Source: Clostridium beijerinckii (GTDB lineage: Bacteria > Bacillota > Clostridia > Clostridiales > Clostridiaceae). From it: a stretch of 64,000 nucleotides of DNA. Position 1 is the stretch's first letter. The number at the start of each line of letters is the position of its first letter. The notes under the pieces are model-generated. The model saw nothing but the letters and a program-made list of their open reading frames with translations. It was not told where the DNA came from and searched no databases. The stretch lies in NCBI RefSeq assembly GCF_018223745.1, contig NZ_CP073653.1, forward strand, positions 4,824,001 to 4,888,000, in the 5' to 3' direction. The position numbers were made by a program, and so were the translations under genes. Below are positions 27,763 through 36,299 of this stretch, piece after piece.

Positions 27763-29547
27763 CTAATTATCTATCATATCTAAAAGCTCATTAAATCTCT
27801 TTATTGTAGCTTCTATTGGTGCATCTGTTGTCATATCTACTCCTGCATTTCTTAAAATATTTATTGGATAATCACTTCCACCAGATTTTAAGAATCCTTT
27901 ATATTTTTCTACTGCATTTTCTTTACCATCTAAGATAGCCTTAGAAAAAGCTGATGCTGCTGCGTAACCTGTAGCATATTGATAAACGTAAAAGTCTGAA
28001 TAAAAATGAGGAATTCTTGACCATTCGACATCTACTTCTTTATCTATAACAATTTCATTTCCAAAGTACTTAACATTTAGATCATGCCAAGCCTTATTGT
28101 AATCTTCTGCTGTTAATGGTATTCCTTTTTCTAGAGTCTCATGTGTATATAACTCAAATTCTGCAAACATCAGTTGTCTAAATACAGTTGTTCTTATTTG
28201 TTCCAATTCTTGATTTATTAAATATAATTTTTTCTTTTCATCCTTTTCATTTTCAATTAGATAGTGAATAAGTAATGATTCATTTGTTGTTGATGCGACT
28301 TCTGCGCAGAATAATGTGTAATTTGCATAATAATATGGCTGCTCTTTTCTTGAATAATATGAATGAATTGAATGCCCCATTTCATGTGCTAAAGTTGAAA
28401 CATCTCCTAGCTCATTATTATAATTTAACAAAACATAAGGCATGGTATCATATCCACCCCAAGAATATGCTCCTCCTCTTTTTCCTTTGTTTTCATATAT
28501 ATCTATCCAACCATCATTAACTCCACTTTTAAAGATATCTAAATACTCTGTTCCTAAAGGATTTAATGCTTTCAATACTATATTTACTCCATCATTAAAC
28601 TCAATTCTTTCCTTTGGAATTTCAATGACTGGAACATATAAATCATACATATGAATTTCATCTAATCCTAATAGTTTCTTCTTAATTTTCACGTATCTAT
28701 GAAGTGAATCTAAATTATTATTTATTACTTTAATTGCATTTTTGTAAACTTCTAAAGGAATATTATTAGGTTTCAATGATGCTTCCAATGCATTATTATA
28801 TTTTCTAACTCTGCTGCTAAAATTGAAAGTTTTTATTGATGCACTTAGAGACGTTGCTAGAGTATTTTTCAACTTATCATATTCCCCAAATAATCTTTCA
28901 AATGCTGCTTTTCTTACCTCTCTATTTTTACCTCTTATGAATGAAGAATAGTTTCCTTCTGTTAATTCAACTTCATTACCATCTTCATCTTCTATTTTTC
29001 CAAATGTCATATCTGCATTAGTTAATATATTGTGTATTGCTGAAGGAGCATCCAAACAATCTGATGCCGCTGCTAACAATTCTTCCATCTCTTTAGATAA
29101 TATGTGTGGCTTTTCTTTTAATATATCTTCGATTAAGAATTCAAATTGTTTTAATCCATCTAATCTGTTTATTTCGCTTTTAATAAAGCTATCATCTAAA
29201 CTTAAAATTTCCGGTACAAAGAATGCTGTGTAACTTGCAAGCTCTGCCATATATATATCAACTTTACTCATTAAACTTTGATAAGTGGTATTTGAAGTAT
29301 CTTCATCACACTTTAAATGAGCATAAATAAATAAGTTTTCTGCCTTCCTAGATACTTTTTCATTGAATTTTAAATAATCTAGTATTGCTTCTCCATTCAC
29401 AAGTTTTCCTGAAAAATCTTTTAATTTAACCGCTTCATTTTTTACATCTTCAAAGTCCTTTTCCCAATCCTCTATGCTTTTATAAATCTTATCAACCTTC
29501 CATTTAAACTTATCTTCTATTTCTTCTCTTTTCTTTAAATCACTCAT
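27763..29547 (-). CDS. pepF: oligoendopeptidase F (M3B family)
   Basis: Cytoplasmic zinc metallopeptidase that cuts short peptides; 594 residues, the standard PepF length. The zinc motif is HEMGHSIHSYYS at about 387, with the third ligand Glu about 25 residues later in the FCAEVASTTNE segment. The large N-terminal helical cap is complete and no signal peptide is present. The start ATG follows GAAAGG. Transcribed alone; foldback element E3 lies just after the stop. Confidence 0.94.
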   Translation of the reverse strand: MSDLKKREEIEDKFKWKVDKIYKSIEDWEKDFEDVKNEAVKLKDFSGKLVNGEAILDYLKFNEKVSRKAENLFIYAHLKCDEDTSNTTYQSLMSKVDIYMAELASYTAFFVPEILSLDDSFIKSEINRLDGLKQFEFLIEDILKEKPHILSKEMEELLAAASDCLDAPSAIHNILTNADMTFGKIEDEDGNEVELTEGNYSSFIRGKNREVRKAAFERLFGEYDKLKNTLATSLSASIKTFNFSSRVRKYNNALEASLKPNNIPLEVYKNAIKVINNNLDSLHRYVKIKKKLLGLDEIHMYDLYVPVIEIPKERIEFNDGVNIVLKALNPLGTEYLDIFKSGVNDGWIDIYENKGKRGGAYSWGGYDTMPYVLLNYNNELGDVSTLAHEMGHSIHSYYSRKEQPYYYANYTLFCAEVASTTNESLLIHYLIENEKDEKKKLYLINQELEQIRTTVFRQLMFAEFELYTHETLEKGIPLTAEDYNKAWHDLNVKYFGNEIVIDKEVDVEWSRIPHFYSDFYVYQYATGYAAASAFSKAILDGKENAVEKYKGFLKSGGSDYPINILRNAGVDMTTDAPIEATIKRFNELLDMIDN

Positions 29548-29676
29548 ATAAATACACCTTTCTTTACAAAAATTTTAGTAAAATTCTAAACCTTATTTAT
29601 CTCAAGAATATTACCATATATATTCTTAAGAATATGCTTTCGAAATGCACACAAATGACTATAAAATATCTTTTAT

Positions 29677-30078
29677 CTATTCAGTATATTCAGATTCTTT
29701 TCCTTTAATAGCTTCAAATACTGCATTCATCTCATTATCTATTATAGATACCACTTCTTGTATCTTCCCTTTCATTACATCATAGTCATCCACATAATTA
29801 AATTTTATTATATATGTAGGATTGTATTCTTCTAAATCCTCTTCAATTTCATATCCTTTTTCAGTAAATGCTTTATTATTAAATAAATCATATATTGCTG
29901 AGTATTCCCATTCTTCTACATTTTTATTTGTATCGAAATACATATATACAATATCATCCAACACATAAAGTTTTTTTACAAACAATGCTCCTTCATTTAC
30001 TTCAAAACTTCCTAGCTCTTTCTTTATAAATCCTGTTTCTTTATCTTTTTCTATTAATACTAAACTTGAAAAATCCAT
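29677..30078 (-). CDS. uncharacterised acidic protein (133 aa)
   Basis: A small soluble acidic protein with no signal peptide or membrane segment. It appears to be an alternating beta/alpha domain (for example FVKKLYVLDDIVYMYFDT and DVMKGKIQEVVSIID). I do not recognise a characterised family; it resembles short conserved clostridial proteins of unknown function. It begins with ATG after a weak GGTGG site and is 129 bases upstream of pepF in the same direction. Composition matches neighbouring genes, supporting a real gene. Confidence 0.7.
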   Translation of the reverse strand: MDFSSLVLIEKDKETGFIKKELGSFEVNEGALFVKKLYVLDDIVYMYFDTNKNVEEWEYSAIYDLFNNKAFTEKGYEIEEDLEEYNPTYIIKFNYVDDYDVMKGKIQEVVSIIDNEMNAVFEAIKGKESEYTE

Positions 30079-30347
30079 AGTTCCACCATCCTGTTATTTT
30101 TATAATAATTATTTTTATATTAGTAAATCAAAACATATATAAGTTTTATGAAATCTCCTACATTACTATTTTTAGCCATAGTTCAATAAAGTATAGACTT
30201 AATTTAAAACATATATAGTTAATTTCTCATATAAAATTATATCAAAAAAGACATTTTATAACCATAAAAATAAAACCTGGTAAACTTTTTTCCAAATATA
30301 AGACTATATTCAGAATCCACTCAGATAATAATATTTTTTCCTTAACT

Positions 30348-30376
30348 TTGTCATACGCTTTTGTTTTTATTATATG
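30348..30376 (+). promoter_or_regulatory. candidate promoter for the 30490 gene
   Basis: TTGTCA, 17 bases, TATATG on the plus strand, giving a leader of about 105 bases. The rest of 30079-30489 is AT-rich with nothing else recognised. Confidence 0.35.
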
Positions 30377-30489
30377 GAATTATATGGTAATATTTTCTTA
30401 TGTTCACTCATATACTGTGAATTTAATCTTATTTATTAATTTCTTCAAACTATACTTTAGGTACATCAAAAATAAAGGAGGTATACAGT

Positions 30490-30903
30490 ATGCTGAATAG
30501 CGCACAGATTCAAGAAGAGTACTTTGTTTATAAAAAAAGAAGAAGACGAAGACTCCAGAAAAATATTACTCTAAAAAATAAAAGAAGACTCATGTTATCT
30601 TTAACTATTTCTTTCGGAATAATAATTATAGCTTCATTCTTTATGACTCGTGATATTTATATATCAAACAATTCCAAGGACCTCGGATTTTCTGTAGAAC
30701 ATAGCTTTACTTCTGGCTTCTCATCAGAAAACAAACTCCTTAGAGTTCAAAAAATGTCACTGCTATATAATGATGGTGAAACTGCTGTTGTTGAAGCATC
30801 TGGACTTTCTAAGGCTGCTCCCCATAAAACCATTTCAGTTAAAGGAAGCTTTAAAAAGGATGATAAGAAAAGCTGGTGCTTAGAAAAAATATTTGACGAA
30901 TAA
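30490..30903 (+). CDS. small single-pass membrane protein, unknown function
   Basis: A 137-residue protein on the plus strand. A very basic N-terminal stretch (KKRRRRRLQKN and NKRR, residues 15-33) precedes one membrane helix at about 35-52 (LTISFGIIIIASFF), so the C-terminal 85 residues are predicted outside. That part is probably a small beta-rich domain (TAVVEASGLSKAAPHKTISVKGSF). Family not recognised. AAAGGAGG is well placed before ATG. It is the only plus-strand gene in this region; E4 starts 30 bases after its stop. Confidence 0.75.
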   Translation: MLNSAQIQEEYFVYKKRRRRRLQKNITLKNKRRLMLSLTISFGIIIIASFFMTRDIYISNNSKDLGFSVEHSFTSGFSSENKLLRVQKMSLLYNDGETAVVEASGLSKAAPHKTISVKGSFKKDDKKSWCLEKIFDE

Positions 30904-30933
30904 ATAAATTCATACTTATGCAATAAACTAGCC

Positions 30934-31125
30934 GAAATAAGGGTTAATCTTTTATTTCGGTATGCTGGAGAATAGGGCTGTGGATTTCTAACATTAGAAG
31001 TTGCACCCATTTCTGCATGCTCCTGTGGCAAGCACAGGACAAGCAAAAAGTGGAACAATTTCCAATGAAGAAATCCTACAGCCTTATTCTCAATGCAACA
31101 CTGCACAAAAGATTAACCCTTTTTC
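30934..31125 (+). repeat. large foldback element E4 (about 192 bp)
   Basis: GAAATAAGGGTTAATCTTTT at the left pairs with AAAAGATTAACCCTTTTTC at the right; the arms stay paired for about 85 bases with small interruptions. The top is AAGTTGCACCCATTT facing AAAGTGGAACAATTT, with a loop hairpin CTCCTGTG/CACAGGAC. The core is oriented with the 30490 gene that ends 30 bases upstream. Confidence 0.75.
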
Positions 31126-31167
31126 TAGTATCTAGAATTTCATATCATAAATCTGATTCTTTTTTTG

Positions 31168-31483
31168 TATATAGATATCCAAATTTAAAACTACATTTAT
31201 GTGATAACTTACCGAAATCATAAATATTTTGATTCCGAAAAGCTATGAAAATATCGCTGAAGGTTCTAAGCAGCAGGTTGTAGCCACCTTAGCACGCTCC
31301 AACTTTCAGTTTGACAAGCTAAAATGGAACAACCTACAGCTAAGAACCTTTAACAGCTCATTTTCAAATGTTTTCTTCACAAATATATTTATGATTTCTA
31401 GTGAAGATATGAACTTAAAGTTTTAGCAAATTTGTAAATACATTCATCTAATAAGTTGAATTCTTAAATTGGATATCTATATA
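31168..31483 (+). repeat. large foldback element E5 (about 316 bp)
   Basis: Ends TATATAGATATCCAAATTT and AAATTGGATATCTATATA pair. The middle has AAGGTTCTAAGCAGCAGGTT facing AACCTACAGCTAAGAACCTT, with the core GTTGTAGCCA / TGGAACAAC. It is almost identical for about 200 bases to the element at 63798. Open frames inside it are by-products. Confidence 0.8.
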
Positions 31484-31488
31484 GATAA

Positions 31489-31725
31489 CACAATCAGAGA
31501 TGAGTAATATACTTTTGTGGAATGTTTCATTGGTAATTTTGATGGATGTGATTCTTTGGCTATAAGTTGTTCCAAACGTGCTAGTTCAAAGCTTGTTCTT
31601 TGAGGCTAGCACTTTGGGTGCAACTTTATAGCCTTAGAATCCCCCATCAGAATTACCTAGAAACCGGAACAAAAGTATATTATTCATTTCGGCAAGCATA
31701 CTGGTTTATTATTTTTTTGATTGTG
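31489..31725 (-). repeat. large foldback element E6 (about 237 bp)
   Basis: Ends CACAATCA and TGATTGTG pair, and AATATACTTTTGT faces ACAAAAGTATATT. Read on the minus strand the core is AAGTTGCACCCAAAG facing TTTGGAACAACTT with a CAAAG loop stem, close to E1. It lies 35 bases after the dltC stop and is oriented with dltC. E5 adjoins it on the left. Confidence 0.8.
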
Positions 31726-31760
31726 CCTAAATGCGAGTTCACATTTAGATATCATAGATT

Positions 31761-31988
31761 TTATCTAGTTTCTAAGAACGCAGCCAACTTATTAACAGTT
31801 GACATATCTTCTCTTTCTAAATCTGTAGGTTGTAATTTGATTCCTAGCTTTTCTTCTATTTGAATTAAAACTTCAATTATTGCTAGAGAATCTAGTAATC
31901 CAGCTTCAAAAAGATCTAAATCAAAATCTTCTGCTATTTCATCATTTCCTGTAACTTCAGTAAATATTTCTAAAACTTTGTCTTTCAT
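31761..31988 (-). CDS. dltC: D-alanyl carrier protein DltC
   Basis: Carrier that holds D-alanine as a thioester on phosphopantetheine for teichoic acid D-alanylation. The 75-residue acyl-carrier fold has the attachment Ser34 in AGLLDSLAIIE, the Dlt-type version of the ACP motif. It is the last gene of dltDXABC, 56 bases after dltB, with AAGGAG before the start. Confidence 0.96.
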   Translation of the reverse strand: MKDKVLEIFTEVTGNDEIAEDFDLDLFEAGLLDSLAIIEVLIQIEEKLGIKLQPTDLEREDMSTVNKLAAFLETR

Positions 31989-32044
31989 AATAGTATACTC
32001 CTTCTTATAGTACTAATTTTTTTAATTTCTTAGCTTGATTATTT

Positions 32045-33199
32045 CTATTTAAATAAATATCCTGAAAATATCAGCATACCAAAACATACTATGTGAAATG
32101 TTATTAAAACCTGAGCATAATTAAACCATTTCTCTTTTTTATGTTTCTTATAAAAACTTGATTTCCTCTGATAAATATCAGTTAGAACTAATGCAATTCC
32201 TTGATATAATCCATAAATTATATAGTATGCAGTTAGTCCATGCCATAATCCCATTATAAACATAGTGATAATTTGAGCCACGTGGGAAGCGATAAACCTA
32301 TTCTTAAACCTCTTTTTTCTCATAGAATTTAACACAAATCTTGAGAAAATATAATCTCCAAACCATCGTGATAAAGATATATGCCATCGTGTCCAAAATT
32401 CTTTCATATCCTTACTTAAGAAAGGTTTATTAAAGTTATCTGGTGTTTTAATTCCAAAGATATAACTTGATCCAACCGCAAATAAGCTGTATCCCGCAAA
32501 ATCAAAGAATAAATACATCGTGTAAGCATACATATAATTTACACTATTTAATAGTGTAATACCTGAAGGTATTTTTAACAACCAATATGTATCAATTAAA
32601 TATGCTAGTATAAATTTATAAGCAATTGCAATAAATATCTTTTTCAGACCTGGAATTAAATATTCTTCTAAATATATATTCTTTTCTACTTTTCTATTTA
32701 AATCATCCTCAAATCTTTTCCATCTGTCTATAGGTCCAGAACTTAGGGTCGGAAAAAATGTTATAAAATGAATAAATGTCATAAAATTTATTTGAGTTAT
32801 TCTACCATCATAAATTTCTATTACTACCTGTATTGCCTTAAAGTTTAGATATGATAAACCAATAAACCCAATATATGAAGCATAATGTGTAACCCCTGCT
32901 ACTTTAGTTAATATAAGCGGAATTATTGATGCAAATAAGAATAACCAATATAAATATTTGTTATCTGTTTTTTTTCTAACAAACAAATATAAGTATATAA
33001 CAAAAATTTCGCCAACTAAAAACATTGAAAATAAAGCTAATCCTAAACTTTTTCCCATAATCAAATATATCATTAAAGCCGAAGCGATTATTCCATAATA
33101 TTTTGATTTAATCCCATTTAGCCCTAAAACTATGGCAGGAATAAATGTTAGTAGCAAGATATATAAGTAAAAGTAATCTCCGTATTGTGTCAACTTCAT
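32045..33199 (-). CDS. dltB: D-alanine transfer MBOAT protein DltB
   Basis: Membrane-bound O-acyltransferase that carries D-alanine from DltC across the membrane. The 384-residue protein has about ten membrane segments and the MBOAT signatures FWTRWHISLSRWFGDYIF and the catalytic His in GLWHGLTAYYIIYGLYQG. Its start overlaps the dltA stop by one base (TAATG), indicating translational coupling. Confidence 0.95.
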   Translation of the reverse strand: MKLTQYGDYFYLYILLLTFIPAIVLGLNGIKSKYYGIIASALMIYLIMGKSLGLALFSMFLVGEIFVIYLYLFVRKKTDNKYLYWLFLFASIIPLILTKVAGVTHYASYIGFIGLSYLNFKAIQVVIEIYDGRITQINFMTFIHFITFFPTLSSGPIDRWKRFEDDLNRKVEKNIYLEEYLIPGLKKIFIAIAYKFILAYLIDTYWLLKIPSGITLLNSVNYMYAYTMYLFFDFAGYSLFAVGSSYIFGIKTPDNFNKPFLSKDMKEFWTRWHISLSRWFGDYIFSRFVLNSMRKKRFKNRFIASHVAQIITMFIMGLWHGLTAYYIIYGLYQGIALVLTDIYQRKSSFYKKHKKEKWFNYAQVLITFHIVCFGMLIFSGYLFK

Positions 33200-34713
33200 T
33201 ATACTTCCTCCAATAGTTTTTTCCTATCAATCTTTCCATTTACATTAGTCGGAAATTGCTTAACAATTTTTATATTTCTAGGTACCATGTATGAAGGAAT
33301 CAAATTGGCCAACTCTTTCTTTATCATTATTCCATTTTTTAATCCACTTAAGCCATTATCTTCTTTTAACTCAATAAACGCAGTTAAATATGCAATTTTT
33401 CCATCTTTCTCTATTGGAACAACAGCTGCATTTTTTATATTACTAACTTTAACTAAGTTATTTTCTATATCTTCTATTTCTATTCTAAAACCATTAAGCT
33501 TTATTTGGAAATCCTTTCTTCCACAATAATATAAATTTCCATTTACATAATAACCTAAATCACCTGTTCTATATGCTCTACATTTAGATCCATTATAATC
33601 ATCATAGAAAAATGCTTTTGCAGTAACTTGTTCATTATTAAAGTATCCTTTGCTTACACTAGGACCTACAATTACTATTTCTCCTTTTTCTCCATCACCT
33701 AACACGTTGCCTTCATCATCAACAATCTTTACAACTGATGTTTTCATTGGATATCCAATAGGCAAGCTTCCTTCTTCTAACAATAATTCTTTGCTCATAT
33801 CATTAGCCGAAACTGCTACAGTTGCCTCTGTTGGACCATATCCATTTACCACTCTTGTTCCCGGGAATCTATTTATAAGTTCCTCGCATAATGGCTTTGG
33901 TAATACCTCTCCTACAAATATCATCGCTTTTAAATTCTGAAGCATTGTAGAATCAAAATCTTTTTCTGCAACACACATTCCTGCAAATGAAGGAGTTGAT
34001 ACCCATATATTAATATCAGATTTTCTTATGTCATCAAACATATTCTTTAAGTTTGAAAGTGTTTCTTTTGAAAAACCATGTAATGTTTTCCCATAACATA
34101 ATCCTGGGTAAATTGATGTTACAGATAAATCAAAAGAGTATGCAGCCTGATTCATGAATACTTCTTCTTTTTCATCTAAATTTAAATATTCTGCAATCCA
34201 CTCAACAAAATTATCTAAATTGTTACTGCTTATTTGAACACCTTTTGGCTTTCCAGTACTTCCAGAAGTGAATAATATGTATGCATTTTCATCTTCTTTT
34301 ACCCAATTTTCTTTTTCTACTTTAACATCTTTATATTCTTTTACTATTTCTTCAATATCTTTATCTTTTAAGATCCTTATACTTTCGAAATTGCTTTCTT
34401 TACTAAAATCAATAAGAACCTTTGGATGAACCTCACTGATAATTGCCTCCACTCTCTCTTTTGGATAGCTAATATCTATTGGTATATAAGCTCTTCCTGA
34501 CTTTAAAGAAGCCATCATAACTGCCATCATTAAATTTTCCTTATTACCATATATAATAATAGGCGTTCTATCATCTTTAAATTCCCTTAATAAAAAAGCT
34601 GCTATGCATTCTGATATTGTATCTAATTCTGCATATGTCATAATATTTCCATCACATTTTAATGCGATTCTATTACTATTTGAGTATTTTTTTATGCCTT
34701 CTAAAATCTTCAT
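33199..34713 (-). CDS. dltA: D-alanine--D-alanyl carrier protein ligase DltA
   Basis: Adenylates D-alanine and loads it onto DltC in the cytoplasm. The 504-residue adenylation-domain protein has the P-loop YILFTSGSTGKPKGV, NGYGPTEATVAVS, YRTGDLGYY and the C-terminal catalytic Lys in NGKIDRKKL. Length is as in other DltA proteins. AGGGAGA precedes the start, 14 bases after the dltX stop. Confidence 0.96.
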   Translation of the reverse strand: MKILEGIKKYSNSNRIALKCDGNIMTYAELDTISECIAAFLLREFKDDRTPIIIYGNKENLMMAVMMASLKSGRAYIPIDISYPKERVEAIISEVHPKVLIDFSKESNFESIRILKDKDIEEIVKEYKDVKVEKENWVKEDENAYILFTSGSTGKPKGVQISSNNLDNFVEWIAEYLNLDEKEEVFMNQAAYSFDLSVTSIYPGLCYGKTLHGFSKETLSNLKNMFDDIRKSDINIWVSTPSFAGMCVAEKDFDSTMLQNLKAMIFVGEVLPKPLCEELINRFPGTRVVNGYGPTEATVAVSANDMSKELLLEEGSLPIGYPMKTSVVKIVDDEGNVLGDGEKGEIVIVGPSVSKGYFNNEQVTAKAFFYDDYNGSKCRAYRTGDLGYYVNGNLYYCGRKDFQIKLNGFRIEIEDIENNLVKVSNIKNAAVVPIEKDGKIAYLTAFIELKEDNGLSGLKNGIMIKKELANLIPSYMVPRNIKIVKQFPTNVNGKIDRKKLLEEV

Positions 34714-34727
34714 TATTTATATCTCCC

Positions 34728-34868
34728 TTAAAATTGATTATATACAAATGGTATTTCAGCAAATGGTTCAAATGTTAATACTAGAATTGCTAAAATAACT
34801 ACAATTGAACTTACTAATGCAAATCCTAAAGCTCTATTTTTCTTTATTTCGTTTATAAAGTTGCTCAT
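34728..34868 (-). CDS. dltX: DltX, small membrane protein of the dlt operon (46 aa)
   Basis: A 46-codon frame with one membrane helix (LVSSIVVILAILVL, residues 18-31) after a basic start (NEIKKNR), ending in FVYNQF. The final residues match the F-(I/V)-YN-(E/Q)-F end of the DltX family, which is known to lie beside dltA and is needed for D-alanylation. Its ATG lies inside the end of dltD (35-base overlap), and dltA starts 14 bases after its stop. Too short for routine gene callers. Confidence 0.85.
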   Translation of the reverse strand: MSNFINEIKKNRALGFALVSSIVVILAILVLTFEPFAEIPFVYNQF

Positions 34869-36018
34869 CAATTTCAAGCCATCCTTTCCATCCTAGATGC
34901 ATTACATCACACATAAAATAAGGCGTATATTCTTGATCTTTTAAGTTCAAAACTTCAAATCCTCTTTCTTTAGCCATTTCTTCCACTTTATCGAAAAACT
35001 CATCTCTACTTTGCTTAGTCATTCCAGTGTAATCATACCATCTTCCATTAGTTGGTGCTAAAATTATATATGGCTTTATACCAAGATCAACACAAGTGTC
35101 TAAATATAATTCATAGTCATCAAATTCTTTTGAATTCATTAAATCAACATTTTTATTTATATCTTTTTGAGATTGTAAATTATTTTTTAAATTCTTGTCA
35201 TAATATGTGTCATATACGTAGAACTCATTATTAGTTACTTGTTTCTTTGCTTCTTCCTCGGCCTTCTTATGCTCTTCATTCCAATCAACTGTTCTTAGCT
35301 GTTTTTCTGATTTTTCAGGTAGTTTCTTTAACCTTCTATATAATAGACCTTTGTCTTTAAGTTCAACAATATTTTCCCTTGCAACAAAATATGGCTTAAA
35401 TATAACACTTGATACTTTAGATATTAAATTATCGTTTGTATAAAGTTTTGCATAAAGCTTTTCTGGTATATATTGTGAGCTTCCTGATAAAAGCTTATCC
35501 ACTCTAGCTGTATATGTCTTTTTATGTTCTTCACTTATTTCCTTATTTGATAAAAATTTATAAAATTGCACTGGTGCAAAATTAGCTTGAAAGTCTGTCC
35601 CGTCAACACCATGATCACTCATAAACCACTGAAGTGAAATTATAAATGCAACATTTGGTTTCCTCTGGGTATTCTGGCTTCCTAAATTAGATATCTGAGT
35701 CAAGTCCTGGCAATATGCTCTACCATTAGTTACGATTGTATCCATTCCTTCTACAGGGAAAAAGGTTGTAGCTAATTGTGAGACTGGTGCCCCTAACTCT
35801 GATGACCCCTCTAATATTTGATAGTTATTATTTGTAACAAATTCATTATATACGAGTCCTCTATCTTTATAGCTGCTCCCATACTCTATATTTATTTCAG
35901 TTAAATCCTTGCTTTTTAACATAGCTCCTATTTCTTTATCCAAAAAAATATTAAGTAACATAACGGTTACTACAGCTGTAATAATAGGGAATAACATATA
36001 TATAAGCTTTTTTTTCAT
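34834..36018 (-). CDS. dltD: D-alanyl-lipoteichoic acid biosynthesis protein DltD
   Basis: Membrane-anchored extracytoplasmic protein of the last D-alanylation step. The 394-residue protein has one N-terminal membrane helix (about 4-22), a catalytic Ser in EGSSELG at about residue 70 and the closing DVMHLGWKGWLEID with the conserved Asp/His. In this operon dltD is first, as in other clostridia, in contrast to Bacillus where it is last. GGAGG precedes the ATG. Confidence 0.94.
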   Translation of the reverse strand: MKKKLIYMLFPIITAVVTVMLLNIFLDKEIGAMLKSKDLTEINIEYGSSYKDRGLVYNEFVTNNNYQILEGSSELGAPVSQLATTFFPVEGMDTIVTNGRAYCQDLTQISNLGSQNTQRKPNVAFIISLQWFMSDHGVDGTDFQANFAPVQFYKFLSNKEISEEHKKTYTARVDKLLSGSSQYIPEKLYAKLYTNDNLISKVSSVIFKPYFVARENIVELKDKGLLYRRLKKLPEKSEKQLRTVDWNEEHKKAEEEAKKQVTNNEFYVYDTYYDKNLKNNLQSQKDINKNVDLMNSKEFDDYELYLDTCVDLGIKPYIILAPTNGRWYDYTGMTKQSRDEFFDKVEEMAKERGFEVLNLKDQEYTPYFMCDVMHLGWKGWLEIDEQLYKRNKEK

Positions 36019-36061
36019 TTGTCCCTCCTATTTCTTGTTTTTCTACTACGATTTCCATTTA

Positions 36062-36090
36062 ATTCTATACTAATTTAAGACATATTTCAA
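36062..36090 (-). promoter_or_regulatory. promoter of the dlt operon
   Basis: TTGAAA, 17 bases, TAGAAT on the minus strand, about 45 bases before the dltD start. No inverted-repeat operator was recognised within it. Confidence 0.55.
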
Positions 36091-36242
36091 TGCAAAAGTC
36101 CCTTCTATCATAGTATATAAAATCATATGATTAGAATATATTTTCATAATCAAAGGCGGCTTTCTATGACAAATTTTTATAGTACTGTAGTATAAAATAG
36201 TTATTGTATTGGATATTAATCATAATATAAAAATATATTCTA

Positions 36243-36272
36243 TTGCAAATTATTTGCATTTGAGTGTATAAT
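36243..36272 (+). promoter_or_regulatory. znuCB promoter with overlapping palindrome
   Basis: TTGCAA, 18 bases, TATAAT. A perfect 15-base palindrome TGCAAATTATTTGCA (36244-36258) covers the -35 region and is a candidate repressor site, plausibly for a zinc-responsive Fur-family regulator. Confidence 0.6.
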
Positions 36273-36299
36273 ATAATAATGCTTTAAGGAGTTGATTAT

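Noticed and set aside
30747..31863. Open frames of 65-119 codons on both strands downstream of the 30490 gene
   Set aside because: They run through elements E4-E6 or opposite real genes; translations reflect the repeat arms and lack ribosome sites.
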